A stretch of DNA of 38,562 nt from Gammaproteobacteria bacterium (GCA_018698975.1 JABIPQ010000098.1:1-38562), one strand, 5' to 3'. Shown: positions 1-9,179, counted from the stretch's first letter. Program-made: numbers and translations. Notes: generated by a model from the sequence alone, not told the origin.

Positions 1-1441
1 AAGGATAACCGTTCTTGCCAACCTGCATGGTAATCCATTTAAGCTCAGTACATTCATCAATAGAGAAATGCCCGCCTTCACGACCATGTGAAGAACCCTT
101 CACGCCGCCAAAGGGAATGACCGGTTCGTCGCGAACACTGGGTCCATTGACATGGACCATGCCGGTTTCCAGATTCTCGATGCAGTACCAGATCTTTTGC
201 ATATCATTGGAAATTACTGCGGAAGACAGACCGTAGTCCACATCATTGGCCAGTGCTACAGCGTGCTCATGATCATTGGCTTTAATAATGGAAGCTACCG
301 GACCGAACACTTCTGTTTTGAACAGGCTCATGCTGTCTGTGACATCGGCAACGGCAGTAGGCTGGAAGACATTGCCTTCATAGCCACCACCGGCTAACAA
401 CTTGGCACCAGAAGCAACGGCGGCATCCAGATGCTCCTTGATAAATTCAGGCTGGGTAGTACGAATTAACGGACCAACAATCAGGCCAGGTTCGCGCGGG
501 TCATTGCCGTAGGAAATGCCTTCTACTTTCTTGGTCATTTTTTCGCAGAATTCATCATAGACACCGGCTTCAACAATGACGCGTGAACCTGTCATACAAA
601 TCTGGCCCTGATGCATGTAGTTACTAAATGCTGCTGTATCGACGGCATAATCCACATCTGCATCATTGAGAACGAGAATCGGGTTTTTGCCACCCATCTC
701 CAGTGCGAAACGTTTACCCGCCGCTGCAGCGGTAGCACCAACCTGGCGGCCCACACGGGTGGAACCGGTGAAGGTAACGAATTTAACGCGGGGATCAGTG
801 ATCAGGCCATCGCCCAGTTCAGCACCCTGGGCAGGGATGACATTTAGTACACCGGGTGGAAAGCCTGCATCAGTAAATAATTCACCGAGTTTAAGGCCAA
901 CAACCGGCGTCATCTCAGAGGGTTTTAAAATCATGGTATTACCGGCGGCCATGGAGAAACCGATTTTGCGCACACCCAGCAACAGTGGAAAGTTGAAAGG
1001 GGCAATCGCTACGGTGACACCCAATGGACGGCGGATAGCCATGGACTTAACACCCGGATAATCGGAGAGATAGGTTTCGCCTTTGACACGGCGGCATTCG
1101 CCGGCCATGGAGCGCAGGAAGCCAGGAGTGTGATGGGTTTCATAACCGGCTTTAAGCATGGTGGAGCCGGCTTCGTCGATGAGCACATCGCGTAGTTCGG
1201 CAGCGCGTTCTTCCATCAGGTCTGCGGCATCCAGAAACAGTTTTTCGCGGGCAGACGGAGCCAGGTCTTTCCAGGTTTCGAAGGCTTTTTGCGATGAAGC
1301 AATGACTGTCTCCAGGTCTTCTTTCTGGGCATTTTGAACCTTGGCATAGACTTCGTTTGTTGCCGGATTCATGTCATCACTGAATTTACCGGAAGCCGAT
1401 GATTGATACTTTCCGTCAATGAATAATTGATATTCGCTCAT
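1..1441 (-). CDS. NAD(P)-dependent aldehyde dehydrogenase (3' end cut by window edge)
   Basis: Aldehyde dehydrogenase superfamily enzyme that oxidises an aldehyde to the carboxylic acid with NAD(P)+ in the cytoplasm. About 480 residues are visible and the frame is still open at base 1, so only the extreme C-terminus is missing (family length about 480-500). The N-terminus reads MSEYQLFIDGKY. The Rossmann segment APFNFP is near residue 148, the general-base motif LEMGGKNP puts Glu near 248, and the nucleophile motif GQICMTGS puts Cys near 282. ATG at 1441 is preceded by a good GGGAG ribosome site. The overall look recalls the vanillin/benzaldehyde/salicylaldehyde dehydrogenase branch, but the substrate cannot be fixed by eye. 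It lies 176 bp downstream of an acyl-CoA dehydrogenase on the same strand, so both may serve fatty or aromatic acid breakdown; that link is inference. Confidence 0.93.
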   Translation of the reverse strand, partial: MSEYQLFIDGKYQSSASGKFSDDMNPATNEVYAKVQNAQKEDLETVIASSQKAFETWKDLAPSAREKLFLDAADLMEERAAELRDVLIDEAGSTMLKAGYETHHTPGFLRSMAGECRRVKGETYLSDYPGVKSMAIRRPLGVTVAIAPFNFPLLLGVRKIGFSMAAGNTMILKPSEMTPVVGLKLGELFTDAGFPPGVLNVIPAQGAELGDGLITDPRVKFVTFTGSTRVGRQVGATAAAAGKRFALEMGGKNPILVLNDADVDYAVDTAAFSNYMHQGQICMTGSRVIVEAGVYDEFCEKMTKKVEGISYGNDPREPGLIVGPLIRTTQPEFIKEHLDAAVASGAKLLAGGGYEGNVFQPTAVADVTDSMSLFKTEVFGPVASIIKANDHEHAVALANDVDYGLSSAVISNDMQKIWYCIENLETGMVHVNGPSVRDEPVIPFGGVKGSSHGREGGHFSIDECTELKWITMQVGKNGYP

Positions 1442-1617
1442 TTTATTCTCCCACCCTGGGTGTTGTTTATTAGATCTGGTTATTGCCTGACTAAATTGCA
1501 GGCTTGATGTTTATATTCTTTTGCGGCATTGCGCGCATGAAAGGCATGTAAAGTATCGAATCGTGCAGGCAAGATCAAATGGAATTTGGATCGCTGATCT
1601 CTTCACTAATGACTAAA

Positions 1618-3339
1618 TTACAGCCTTAGCTCAATAGCCGCTTGCAGTGACAGTTTTGCCAGTAATCCTGCTTCTTCATTCAGGCCTGTAGCTGACAGTG
1701 CCAGCGCGGCTTTCAGTCTTTGCTGATAATCCGTTTCCTCTAATGCCCCGCGGTATAAAAGCATGCCCAGCCAATGGGTCACAAGCAGGCCGCTGAAGCA
1801 CAGAAAATGATAAGCGCCCGGTTCGACTGATTTGCGGTCTGTCGCTGCTCTGTCCAGCAGCTCATCAAGCAGGCTTGCCATTGCCTGTACGATGTTATCC
1901 ACGCCTGCCTTGAGCGGGTTATCAGTGTCGGTGCCTGTAATGTCTTGCCGAATAATTGTCAGCAGTGCTGTTAATGTTCGCCCTTCATCGCCAAGAACTT
2001 TGCGCTTGAGGAAATCCAGTGCCTGAATCCCGCTGGTACCTTCATATATCGACGAAACGCGAATATCCCGCACCATTCGTTCTATTGGATAGTCATTGGT
2101 GTATCCGTAACCCCCGAGTACCTGAATACCCTGATTCGCCACCTGAAAGGCGGTTTCCGACCCTATAGTTTTGGCGATGGGTAATAACAGTTCGCCTAAA
2201 TTGAGGTAGTGCTGTGCCGCATCAGCATCGTCTGTTGCTTCTGCAAGGTCGAGGTAGGCAGCCGTTCTCAAGGTCAGGGCTCTGATCATTTCACTTTTTG
2301 CGGTCATCTCCAGCAACATGCGTTTTACATCAGCATGTTCACTGATCATCACCGGTGAACTATCCGGACGACCACCCTGGGGACGCTCTTGTGCATATTC
2401 CAGAGCTCTCAGTGTCGCTGTATTCGCGACAGCAGAACCCTGAACACCCACCGCAAGGCGCATACCATTCATCATGATGAAAAGCGCTTGCAGGCCTTTG
2501 CCGGCTGCGCCGATCAGATAGCCTTCGGCATTGTCGAATTCCAGTACGCAGGTAGGGGAGCCATGCAGACCCATTTTGTGTTCCAGTCGTGACACATTAA
2601 CCGGGTTGCGTTTATCTTCACTGATTTCATCGTCCCGATATTTGGGGACAGCAAACAGCCCCAGTGCGCGGGTCCCTATTTCGTCACCGGGCACCCTGGC
2701 AAGAACCAGGTGAATGATTTGCTCTGTGGCATCGTGATCACCAAAAGAAATCCAGATTTTGGAGCCATTTAGCATCCATTTATTATCTTCTCCCGGGGAC
2801 GCGCTTGTTCTGATTCGGCCAACATCAGAGCCTGCCTGGGGTTCACTGATAACGATGGTGGACGAGATTTCACCGCTGACCAAACCCGGTACCCAGCGCT
2901 GTATCAGATCATCAGAGGCGTTGGCGATTAAAGCCCGGGCGGCGCAGCGCAGATTGATACCCAGCATGCCGAAGGCAATGTTGGCGCCGTCCAGAATTTC
3001 CTGTACAGCACTTTGTACGATATTGGGAAAATCCAGACCGTCGAAATCCATCGGTAAACCCAGTGCCGGAAAGCCCAGTTCGCACCATTGCTGATATACC
3101 TCAGGTGTGCCCGGTGGCAGACTAACATTGCCATTTTCCAGTTTGCAGCCTGCAATATCACCAGATTCAGCCAAGGCGACAAGTTTTTCTTCAGCAAAGC
3201 GGGCGCTCTGATCGAGCATCATGTCAATCATTTCCCGATCGACATGGGAGAATTTTTCCGAGGCCATGATGGCTTCCAGTTCTGCTACAAGCTGCAGTTG
3301 CAGTTGCAGGCCTTCAATCTGGTTAAGGAAAAGTGACAT
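1618..3339 (-). CDS. acyl-CoA dehydrogenase (long form with C-terminal extension)
   Basis: FAD-dependent acyl-CoA dehydrogenase that introduces the alpha,beta double bond into acyl-CoA thioesters in beta-oxidation. The 573-residue protein has the N-terminal helical domain, a middle beta-domain with the flavin-binding stretch ISEPQAGSDVG and later WISFGDHD, and a C-terminal helical domain with GGYGYTNDYPIERMVRD. The motif YEGTSGIQALDFLKRK carries the expected catalytic Glu at residue 433. About 140 further residues follow, which matches the long acyl-CoA dehydrogenases with an extra C-terminal domain, not the roughly 380-residue short form. ATG at 3339 has a weak AGG site followed by a run of T. 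The N-terminus contains a short LQLQLQL run from a small CAGTTG repeat. Chain-length specificity cannot be read from the sequence. Confidence 0.93.
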   Translation of the reverse strand: MSLFLNQIEGLQLQLQLVAELEAIMASEKFSHVDREMIDMMLDQSARFAEEKLVALAESGDIAGCKLENGNVSLPPGTPEVYQQWCELGFPALGLPMDFDGLDFPNIVQSAVQEILDGANIAFGMLGINLRCAARALIANASDDLIQRWVPGLVSGEISSTIVISEPQAGSDVGRIRTSASPGEDNKWMLNGSKIWISFGDHDATEQIIHLVLARVPGDEIGTRALGLFAVPKYRDDEISEDKRNPVNVSRLEHKMGLHGSPTCVLEFDNAEGYLIGAAGKGLQALFIMMNGMRLAVGVQGSAVANTATLRALEYAQERPQGGRPDSSPVMISEHADVKRMLLEMTAKSEMIRALTLRTAAYLDLAEATDDADAAQHYLNLGELLLPIAKTIGSETAFQVANQGIQVLGGYGYTNDYPIERMVRDIRVSSIYEGTSGIQALDFLKRKVLGDEGRTLTALLTIIRQDITGTDTDNPLKAGVDNIVQAMASLLDELLDRAATDRKSVEPGAYHFLCFSGLLVTHWLGMLLYRGALEETDYQQRLKAALALSATGLNEEAGLLAKLSLQAAIELRL

Positions 3340-3472
3340 AAAAAAACCTGTAAAATTTGATATTCATGTGCGGGTGGGCATTGTCCCACAGGCATTGTTT
3401 TGCATAAAGCGGGTCTGGATCAGGATGGATAAAGTACGTTTGCTGAGGTCAGTGAATTAGATAATAAAATAA

Positions 3473-4618
3473 TTAAAGCGGCGTGGAACTGGGATACCAG
3501 TTGTCATTGTTATCTCTGGGAACGAAGGTGGTCGTCTCATTGCGGTTGATGGCGCCATTACTGATATCAAGAAAAATCAGTTCCTTGCCGCCAGACAGGT
3601 TCATCGCAGTGATAGTGAGAATATTGGTTTGTCGGGAAAAGCTCAGCTGGTAGGGAATGACTTCGTCGCTTTGATAGAGAAAGCTTTTTTCCAGTGTCTT
3701 CAGGTCATAGCGTTTCAGAGAGGCCTGTCCGGCATTAATTTCAATGACAGCGATCTCCCTGTTGTTCAGCCATTGCGGTGCCAGCAAGCGTTCAGGACTG
3801 CAATCGATGAGTTTCTGGACAGACAGGGAGTTGGTTTCAGACTGGGATATGGTGACTGATTTTAATGAGGTACATTGCCCACTGATACAGTTTCGAGCTT
3901 CGCAGGTTGTATCAATAAAAACCAGTTGGCTGCCATCTCGTGACCAGGCCAGTTGTTCATAGTTGCCTGCTTCCTCAGTTAACAGAAAATCATTGCCATA
4001 GGCGAGATCTCTGGCCCATAAATGGGCTTTGTTTTCGTCAAGGTAGCGTGGATAAACAACGAAGCGACCGTCGGGTGAGTACACCGGGAAATCATCAGTG
4101 ATGCTGAAGGCGGCAACAAGTGTCGGATTACTCAGTAATGAGGTCTGCACTTGTTCAACTGCCAGGGGGCGCTCACCTTGAACCCGAGCAGCCATGAAGT
4201 TTGTGCCAGCAAACACCAGCAGTAAAAGAACGGCAAAGCCGCTAGCGGCGAGGGCTGGACCAATGATGGGTTTTTTTATTGAGGCAGTGCTTGCCTGCGG
4301 GGCGCCTTCCCAACTAACTTCAGCCACCAGGCTGTAACCTTTCTTCGGGTAGGTAGCTATAATATGCTGGTTGCGTGCATCATCCCTGAAGGCTTTGCGC
4401 AATTGTGCAATACAACGTTGCAGGGCACTGGCTTCAACGACAGTATTGGTCCAGATGGCATCGAGCAATGTTTTGTGGCTAACAACCTGTCCCTGGTGCC
4501 TGGCAAGATAATGCAAAACCTGGATGACCTTGGGCTCCAGTGATACAGTTTCACTGTCGCGGTATAGCTTACAGCGGGCCAGATCCACTCGGATTTCGTT
4601 GATGAAAAAGTCGCTCAC
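3473..4618 (-). CDS. membrane-anchored winged-helix regulator with PD40-like periplasmic domain (CadC/ToxR type)
   Basis: Residues 1-100 form an OmpR/PhoB-type winged helix: LEPKVIQVLHYLARHQGQVV, then a recognition helix around VEASALQRCIAQLRKAF, then the wing PKKGYSLVAEV. A single membrane segment follows at about 119-141 (IIGPALAASGFAVLLLLVFAG), then about 230 residues with beta-propeller features such as FPVYSPDGRFVVYPR near 172-186 and LAWSRDGSQLVFID. This is the one-component layout of CadC/ToxR proteins, with DNA binding inside the cell and sensing outside. Pairing of such PD40-containing regulators with transport genes is common in gammaproteobacteria. The next gene, transcribed divergently, is a TonB-dependent receptor, so regulation of that receptor is a reasonable inference. 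The protein ends at NWYPSSTPL, which looks like the start of another PD40 blade, so it may be short at the C-terminus. The ligand is unknown. Confidence 0.85.
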   Translation of the reverse strand: MSDFFINEIRVDLARCKLYRDSETVSLEPKVIQVLHYLARHQGQVVSHKTLLDAIWTNTVVEASALQRCIAQLRKAFRDDARNQHIIATYPKKGYSLVAEVSWEGAPQASTASIKKPIIGPALAASGFAVLLLLVFAGTNFMAARVQGERPLAVEQVQTSLLSNPTLVAAFSITDDFPVYSPDGRFVVYPRYLDENKAHLWARDLAYGNDFLLTEEAGNYEQLAWSRDGSQLVFIDTTCEARNCISGQCTSLKSVTISQSETNSLSVQKLIDCSPERLLAPQWLNNREIAVIEINAGQASLKRYDLKTLEKSFLYQSDEVIPYQLSFSRQTNILTITAMNLSGGKELIFLDISNGAINRNETTTFVPRDNNDNWYPSSTPL

Positions 4619-4828
4619 AGGCTTGTATTCACACCATCAGGAAAAAATCAGGTTTTTGCTGTCCTGGATCATTGGTTCAGGACAATATATGTGCAGAATA
4701 TAGCAAAATTTCATTACCCGGTCTTGAATTGGGCCTGGAATTAAACAGATAAAAAAATAATCAAAATTTTAATAAGTAATAATAGCCACTCTATTTAGCA
4801 GTACATTCAGCAGGACTTCATTGGTTTT

Positions 4829-4852
4829 GCTGGACTATTTGCTGGACTATAA
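4829..4852. promoter_or_regulatory. 12-bp tandem direct repeat, candidate operator of the TonB receptor
   Basis: Two adjacent copies of GCTGGACTAT followed by TT and AA (4829-4840 and 4841-4852) lie 47 bp before the receptor start in the 280-bp divergent intergenic region. A looser relative, GCAGGACTTC, begins at 4810. Direct repeats are the usual target form for OmpR-type winged helices, so this is a plausible site for the adjacent regulator or for promoter elements. No confident -35/-10 pair was found here. The rest of the gap is AT-rich with nothing else recognisable. Confidence 0.4.
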
Positions 4853-4898
4853 GCCCACAAGAATTTAAAACACGTTTAAAGTAGAAGGAAATCACTGC

Positions 4899-6992
4899 AT
4901 GAATACGCTTTTCAAATCCAAACCACTTCATCTGGCAATCCTGCTCGCAGCCGGAAATAGCGGGGCTGTGCTGGCTCAGGATAATATTCTGGAAACCATT
5001 GTAGTGACATCAGACCGACAGGAAACGCAATTGCAGGATATCCCTGCAAGTATCTATTCCCTGGGTTCCGAGACACTGGAACTGATTCGTCATGTGCATA
5101 TCGGGGAAGTGCTTAATTCTGTTCCGGGTGTGGTGTTCAATCGCGGTAATGGTCAGGAATCATTACTGGGTATCCGTTCACCTGTACTGACCGGCGCTGG
5201 CAGTTGCGGTTCTTTCCAGACATCCCAGGATGGCATTCCCTTACGTGGAGCCGGATTCTGTAATGTTAACCAGTTGTTTGAAGCCAATAGTGAGCAGGCT
5301 GGCAATATAGAGATCGTGCGTGGTCCTGGCAGTGTGCTGTATGGCGTAAATGCTTTGCATGGGGCTATTAATGTAATCAGCCCGACTCTGGGTGGTGACG
5401 CTGGCGGTGATGTCTCTGTCGATATTGGCCCGAATGAATACGCGCGTGTGAATGCGGGTTTTAATGGCAATAACGGCGATCACTCCTTCGGTGCCTATTT
5501 CAATGGCGCAACTGATGACGGTTATCTGGATGATGCAGGCTTTGATCAGCAAAAACTAAACCTGTCCCATCGCTATGAAGGCTCGGATATAACTGTTACC
5601 ACTGTATTGGCAGCGACCAACCTGAATCAGGAAACGGCTGGGTATCTGGACAGGGGCTTTGAAGCTTATAAAAATGATGATTTGAAACGTACTAATGGTA
5701 ATCCGGAAGCTTTTCGTGATGCCGAGAGTTTGCGCCTGCACAGTCGTATAGAAGGGAGCACGGAAAATGGCTCATGGATGCTGACTCCCTATTATCGGGA
5801 TACGGATATGACATTCCTGATGCACTTCCTGCCAGGGGCGCCACTGGAAGAGAATGGGCATGAGTCCTTTGGTTTACAAACACTTTATTCGAGCAATGGC
5901 AGCGGTCCGCTGAGCTGGACTGCCGGTGTGGACTTTGAATTCTCCGAAGGCTTTCTGAAGCAAACTCAAGCTTTTGGCTTTGGTTCATTTCCGACTGGCA
6001 AGCAGTATGATTTCACTGTGGATGCCTCCATGATTTCTCCCTATGTGTTGATGGAATATCAGAGTACAGATCAAGATCAGCTGACTCTGGGCCTGCGTTA
6101 TGAGTTTCTTGAGTATGACTATGACAACCTGATGATAGATGGGAATACGGCAGCAGACGGCTCTTCCTGTAGCCCATCAGCATTTAATCCTGCAGGGACT
6201 TGTCGCTATAGCCGACCTGGTGATCGCACCGATGACTTTGACAACTATTCTCTGCAACTGGGCTGGATTCACGATATTGAGACCTCAGTTCAATTCTTTA
6301 CTAACCTTTCAATGGCCTTTCGTGCGCCCCAGGCAACGGAGCTTTACCGCTTACAGCAAAACCAGCAGGTAGCTGATCTTGAGTCAGAAGAAATGGAAAG
6401 CTTTGAAGTGGGATATCGCGCCAGCCGGGGTAATGTGTCATACACATTGGCGGCTTACTATATGCTTAAAGACAATGTGATCTTTCAGGATAGTGGCCGT
6501 AATAATGTAAGCGGTGGTGAAACAAAACACAGAGGGTTGGAGCTCAATACTTTATTCAACCTGAGTGATGACTGGAGTCTGAGTGTCACAGCCAGCTATG
6601 CTCGTCACACTTATGAAGCCAATGTTGCTCCCAGGGGGGTCAGAGTGTTGCTGGACGGCAAGGATATCGACACTGCTCCAAAACTTACGGGTAATGCAAA
6701 ATTAAACTGGCAAATAAACAATAACAGCAGCATGAATCTTGAGTGGGTGCATATGGGGCCTTACTACCAGGATGAGTCGAATAACTTCAAATATGAAGGC
6801 CATGACCTGCTCAATTTACGTTACCAGTATGATTCTCAGGCTAACTGGTATGCATCCGCCAGGGTTACCAACCTGCTTGATATTGATTATGCCGAGCGAG
6901 CCGATGTAAATGCCTTCTCGGATTTCTCGGGTGATCGTTATTTTGTCGGTCAGGACAGGAGTTTGTACTTTACGCTGGGTAGCCGTTTCTAG
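4899..6992 (+). CDS. TonB-dependent outer-membrane receptor
   Basis: A 697-residue outer-membrane gated channel that imports a substrate using TonB/ExbBD energy. The signal peptide (about residues 1-26, cleavage after AVLA) is followed by a TonB-box-like segment ETIVVTSDR and a plug domain with IEIVRGPGSVLYGVNALHGAINVI at about 137-160. The beta-barrel ends in ...YFTLGSRF with the terminal Phe typical of BAM substrates. Two plug cysteines (103 and 121) and two in a predicted outer loop (CSPSAFNPAGTC) could form disulfides. ATG at 4899 is preceded by AGAAGGA. The substrate is not evident: no siderophore synthesis, haem or cobalamin gene lies nearby. The gene stands alone, divergent from a membrane-bound regulator, and is followed by a repeat patch. 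Confidence 0.93.
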   Translation: MNTLFKSKPLHLAILLAAGNSGAVLAQDNILETIVVTSDRQETQLQDIPASIYSLGSETLELIRHVHIGEVLNSVPGVVFNRGNGQESLLGIRSPVLTGAGSCGSFQTSQDGIPLRGAGFCNVNQLFEANSEQAGNIEIVRGPGSVLYGVNALHGAINVISPTLGGDAGGDVSVDIGPNEYARVNAGFNGNNGDHSFGAYFNGATDDGYLDDAGFDQQKLNLSHRYEGSDITVTTVLAATNLNQETAGYLDRGFEAYKNDDLKRTNGNPEAFRDAESLRLHSRIEGSTENGSWMLTPYYRDTDMTFLMHFLPGAPLEENGHESFGLQTLYSSNGSGPLSWTAGVDFEFSEGFLKQTQAFGFGSFPTGKQYDFTVDASMISPYVLMEYQSTDQDQLTLGLRYEFLEYDYDNLMIDGNTAADGSSCSPSAFNPAGTCRYSRPGDRTDDFDNYSLQLGWIHDIETSVQFFTNLSMAFRAPQATELYRLQQNQQVADLESEEMESFEVGYRASRGNVSYTLAAYYMLKDNVIFQDSGRNNVSGGETKHRGLELNTLFNLSDDWSLSVTASYARHTYEANVAPRGVRVLLDGKDIDTAPKLTGNAKLNWQINNNSSMNLEWVHMGPYYQDESNNFKYEGHDLLNLRYQYDSQANWYASARVTNLLDIDYAERADVNAFSDFSGDRYFVGQDRSLYFTLGSRF

Positions 6993-7004
6993 AAAAAGTC
7001 ACTA

Positions 7005-7067
7005 GTTACAAGTTACAAGGTACAAGTTGAAAGTGGAAAGTGGAAAGTGGAAAGTGGAAAGTGGAAA
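7005..7067 (+). repeat. heptamer tandem array (GTTACAA drifting to GTGGAAA), 9 units
   Basis: Nine consecutive 7-bp units in unbroken register: GTTACAA twice, GGTACAA, GTTGAAA, then GTGGAAA five times (7033-7067). It begins 12 bp after the stop codon of the TonB receptor. The same heptamer family recurs at 7113-7140, inverted at 7204-7217, and after rnpB. It is non-coding, with no spacers, so it is not a CRISPR. Confidence 0.9.
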
Positions 7068-7075
7068 GAATGTAG

Positions 7076-7101
7076 GCCGGAAGAGCGCAGCGATGTCCGG
7101 C
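7076..7101. repeat. REP-like palindrome 1
   Basis: GCCGGA (7076-7081) and TCCGGC (7096-7101) form an inverted repeat preceded by GTA. The layout GTAGGCCGGA...TCCGGC is like repetitive extragenic palindromes of gammaproteobacteria. It sits between two heptamer arrays. Confidence 0.6.
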
Positions 7102-7112
7102 GTGAAGTGCAG

Positions 7113-7140
7113 GGTACAAGTTAAAAGTTAAAAGTTAAAA
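7113..7140 (+). repeat. heptamer tandem array (GGTACAA, then GTTAAAA x3)
   Basis: Four in-register 7-bp units: GGTACAA at 7113-7119, followed by GTTAAAA at 7120-7126, 7127-7133 and 7134-7140. The unit GGTACAA is identical to the third unit of the array at 7005, so this is a second branch of the same repeat family. Confidence 0.85.
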
Positions 7141-7149
7141 GGTTGGTAG

Positions 7150-7201
7150 GTCGGATGAGGCCTGCAATGCCGTCATCCGACAGGGCGTCTGAAAGACGCC
7201 C
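7150..7201. repeat. REP-like palindrome 2 plus adjacent perfect hairpin; possible bidirectional terminator
   Basis: GTCGGATGA (7150-7158) pairs perfectly with TCATCCGAC (7173-7181). Directly next to it GGGCGTCT (7183-7190) and AGACGCCC (7194-7201) form an 8-bp stem with a 3-nt loop. The pair lies between the convergent ends of the TonB receptor and cysNC and could stop transcription from both sides, although no U-tract follows. TTGTACC twice at 7204-7217 is the heptamer GGTACAA in inverted orientation. Confidence 0.65.
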
Positions 7202-7224
7202 ACTTGTACCTTGTACCTGGCGAC

Positions 7225-9123
7225 TTAAATTATCGCCTGTTCCTTCAGTACATTGATCACTCGCTCAATACATTCTTCCACATCAAGCTCATGTGTTGGC
7301 AGAATGAGATCCGGTGATTCAGGTTCGGGATATTCAAATGAGATGCCTGGCACATTTCCGGTAGGGACATTTTCTTCAGCGGCATACAGGCCGCTCGGGT
7401 CGCGCTGTTTGCAAACGTCCAAAGGCGGGTTCAGATAAATCACGATGCAGTTTTCTTCACCGATGACACTGATCATGTGCTCTCTGGAATCCAGGTTCGG
7501 AGAGACAAAGGCTGCGCAGCAGATTAACCCGGCATCATTAAGATACTTGGCAATAAAAGCACTGCGTCTGAGGTTTTCAGCACGACCTTCAGCATCATGG
7601 GGTAAATCCTTGCTGATACCAAGGCGCATGCCTTTGCCGTCAAGCACGGTGCTGACACGGCCCATATCAAACAGCTTTCTTTCCAGGCCATGAGCCAGCG
7701 TTGATTTTCCGGATCCTGATAAACCAATAAACATAACGGTTACCGGTTTTTGACCATAACGTGAGGCGCGTTCCGCCGTTGTCACATGAGCAGAAACTGT
7801 GCTGATGTGATTGCCTGTTTGGTGGTCATCAGAAATCATGCCGGCACCAACGGTTACATTGGTCAGGCGGTCAACGATGATGAATGAACCGGTGTTTTTG
7901 TTTTTGTTGTAGCCATCGATATGTACAGGCTCATTCAGGCTGACTTCGCACACTCCGATTTCATTTAATTCCAGAGAATTTGTCGGACTGGTTTCCAGCG
8001 TATTCACATCCACTTTGTGCCTGATCATATTGATCTGCCCACTGGTGTATCGTGTGGTGTGTTTGAAATCGTACTGTTTGCCGGGAAGAAGGGCTTTTTC
8101 ATTCATCCAGACAATCGACACCAAAAAATCTGATTTGGAGGCAGGAAGGTTGTCTGAATGGACAATCATGTCGCCCCGGCTGATGTCTATTTCATCTTCC
8201 AGAGTGAGGGTGACTGCCATCGGCGTGAATGCCTGTTCCAGTTCTTCATCATAAGTGACGATAGATTTAATAATGCTGGTTTTGCCAGAGGGAAGGGCAG
8301 TAATCTGGTCACCCTTGCGTATCACTCCTGATGCGATAGTCCCGCAGTAACCACGAAAATCCAGATTGGGTCGGTTGACATACTGCACCGGGTAACGAAA
8401 ATCCTCGAAGTTTCTGTCTGCACTGATTTTAACATTTTCCAGTAATGACATCAGTGTGTCGCCGTCATACCAGGGCATATGTTCACTGGCATTAACCACG
8501 TTATCGCCATTAAGTGCGGACATGGGAATAAAGGTCAGCTCGCCGGTATCCAGTTCCTCGGTAAAGTCCAGGTAGTCATCACGAATCTGATTGAAAACTT
8601 CTTCACTGTAGTCCTTCAGATCCATTTTATTGACAGCAACAATGAGATGTTTAATACCCAGAAGAGAGGCAATAAAAGTATGGCGCCTGGTTTGAGTGAG
8701 AACTCCATGCCGTGCATCAATCAGAATAATAGCCAGTTCACAATTTGAAGCGCCAGTGGCCATGTTGCGGGTATATTGTTCATGCCCCGGAGTGTCAGCA
8801 ATAATGAACTTGCGTTTCGCTGTTGAAAAATATCGGTAGGCAACATCGATAGTAATTCCCTGCTCGCGTTCTGCCTGCAGACCGTCGGTTAACAAGGCCA
8901 GGTCAAAATTATCATCAGTAGTACCTGATTTAACACTTGCGGCGCCAATGGCATCCAGCTGGTCTTGATAGACCATTTTGGTGTCATAGAGTAAACGACC
9001 GATGAGTGTGCTTTTGCCATCGTCGACACTGCCACAGGTCAATAGACGCAATAATTCCTTGCGCTCATGTTGAGCAAGGTAAGCGTTGATATCTGAGGCG
9101 ATCAATTCTGATTGGTGTGACAT
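7225..9123 (-). CDS. cysNC: bifunctional sulfate adenylyltransferase GTPase subunit / adenylylsulfate kinase
   Basis: Fusion of CysN, the GTPase subunit of ATP sulfurylase, with CysC, the APS kinase. Together with CysD it makes APS and then PAPS for sulfate assimilation in the cytoplasm. The CysN part shows the translation-factor G1 motif [10 protein letters not shown] (residues 30-39), G3 DTPGHEQY (110-117) and G4 NKMD (165-168), then beta-barrel domains. The CysC part starts near 455 with the P-loop GLSGSGKST at 467-475. In that domain the usual DGDN reads DGKG (495-498), an altered substrate-site position; the segment [10 protein letters not shown] keeps the serine region. The 632-residue length is normal for CysNC. 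ATG at 9123 follows a 102-bp gap after cysD that holds a REP-like palindrome. Probably co-transcribed with cysD. Confidence 0.96.
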   Translation of the reverse strand: MSHQSELIASDINAYLAQHERKELLRLLTCGSVDDGKSTLIGRLLYDTKMVYQDQLDAIGAASVKSGTTDDNFDLALLTDGLQAEREQGITIDVAYRYFSTAKRKFIIADTPGHEQYTRNMATGASNCELAIILIDARHGVLTQTRRHTFIASLLGIKHLIVAVNKMDLKDYSEEVFNQIRDDYLDFTEELDTGELTFIPMSALNGDNVVNASEHMPWYDGDTLMSLLENVKISADRNFEDFRYPVQYVNRPNLDFRGYCGTIASGVIRKGDQITALPSGKTSIIKSIVTYDEELEQAFTPMAVTLTLEDEIDISRGDMIVHSDNLPASKSDFLVSIVWMNEKALLPGKQYDFKHTTRYTSGQINMIRHKVDVNTLETSPTNSLELNEIGVCEVSLNEPVHIDGYNKNKNTGSFIIVDRLTNVTVGAGMISDDHQTGNHISTVSAHVTTAERASRYGQKPVTVMFIGLSGSGKSTLAHGLERKLFDMGRVSTVLDGKGMRLGISKDLPHDAEGRAENLRRSAFIAKYLNDAGLICCAAFVSPNLDSREHMISVIGEENCIVIYLNPPLDVCKQRDPSGLYAAEENVPTGNVPGISFEYPEPESPDLILPTHELDVEECIERVINVLKEQAII

Positions 9124-9179
9124 ATTGCTCTCTGTTTTTTACTCTTGTTAAAAAGTATCAGACGAACTGTGTTCATCGT

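Noticed and set aside
7005-7140. Possible origin iterons or CRISPR
   Set aside because: The 7-bp units have no spacers, no DnaA boxes or replication gene lie nearby, and the region is a gene-end intergenic patch.
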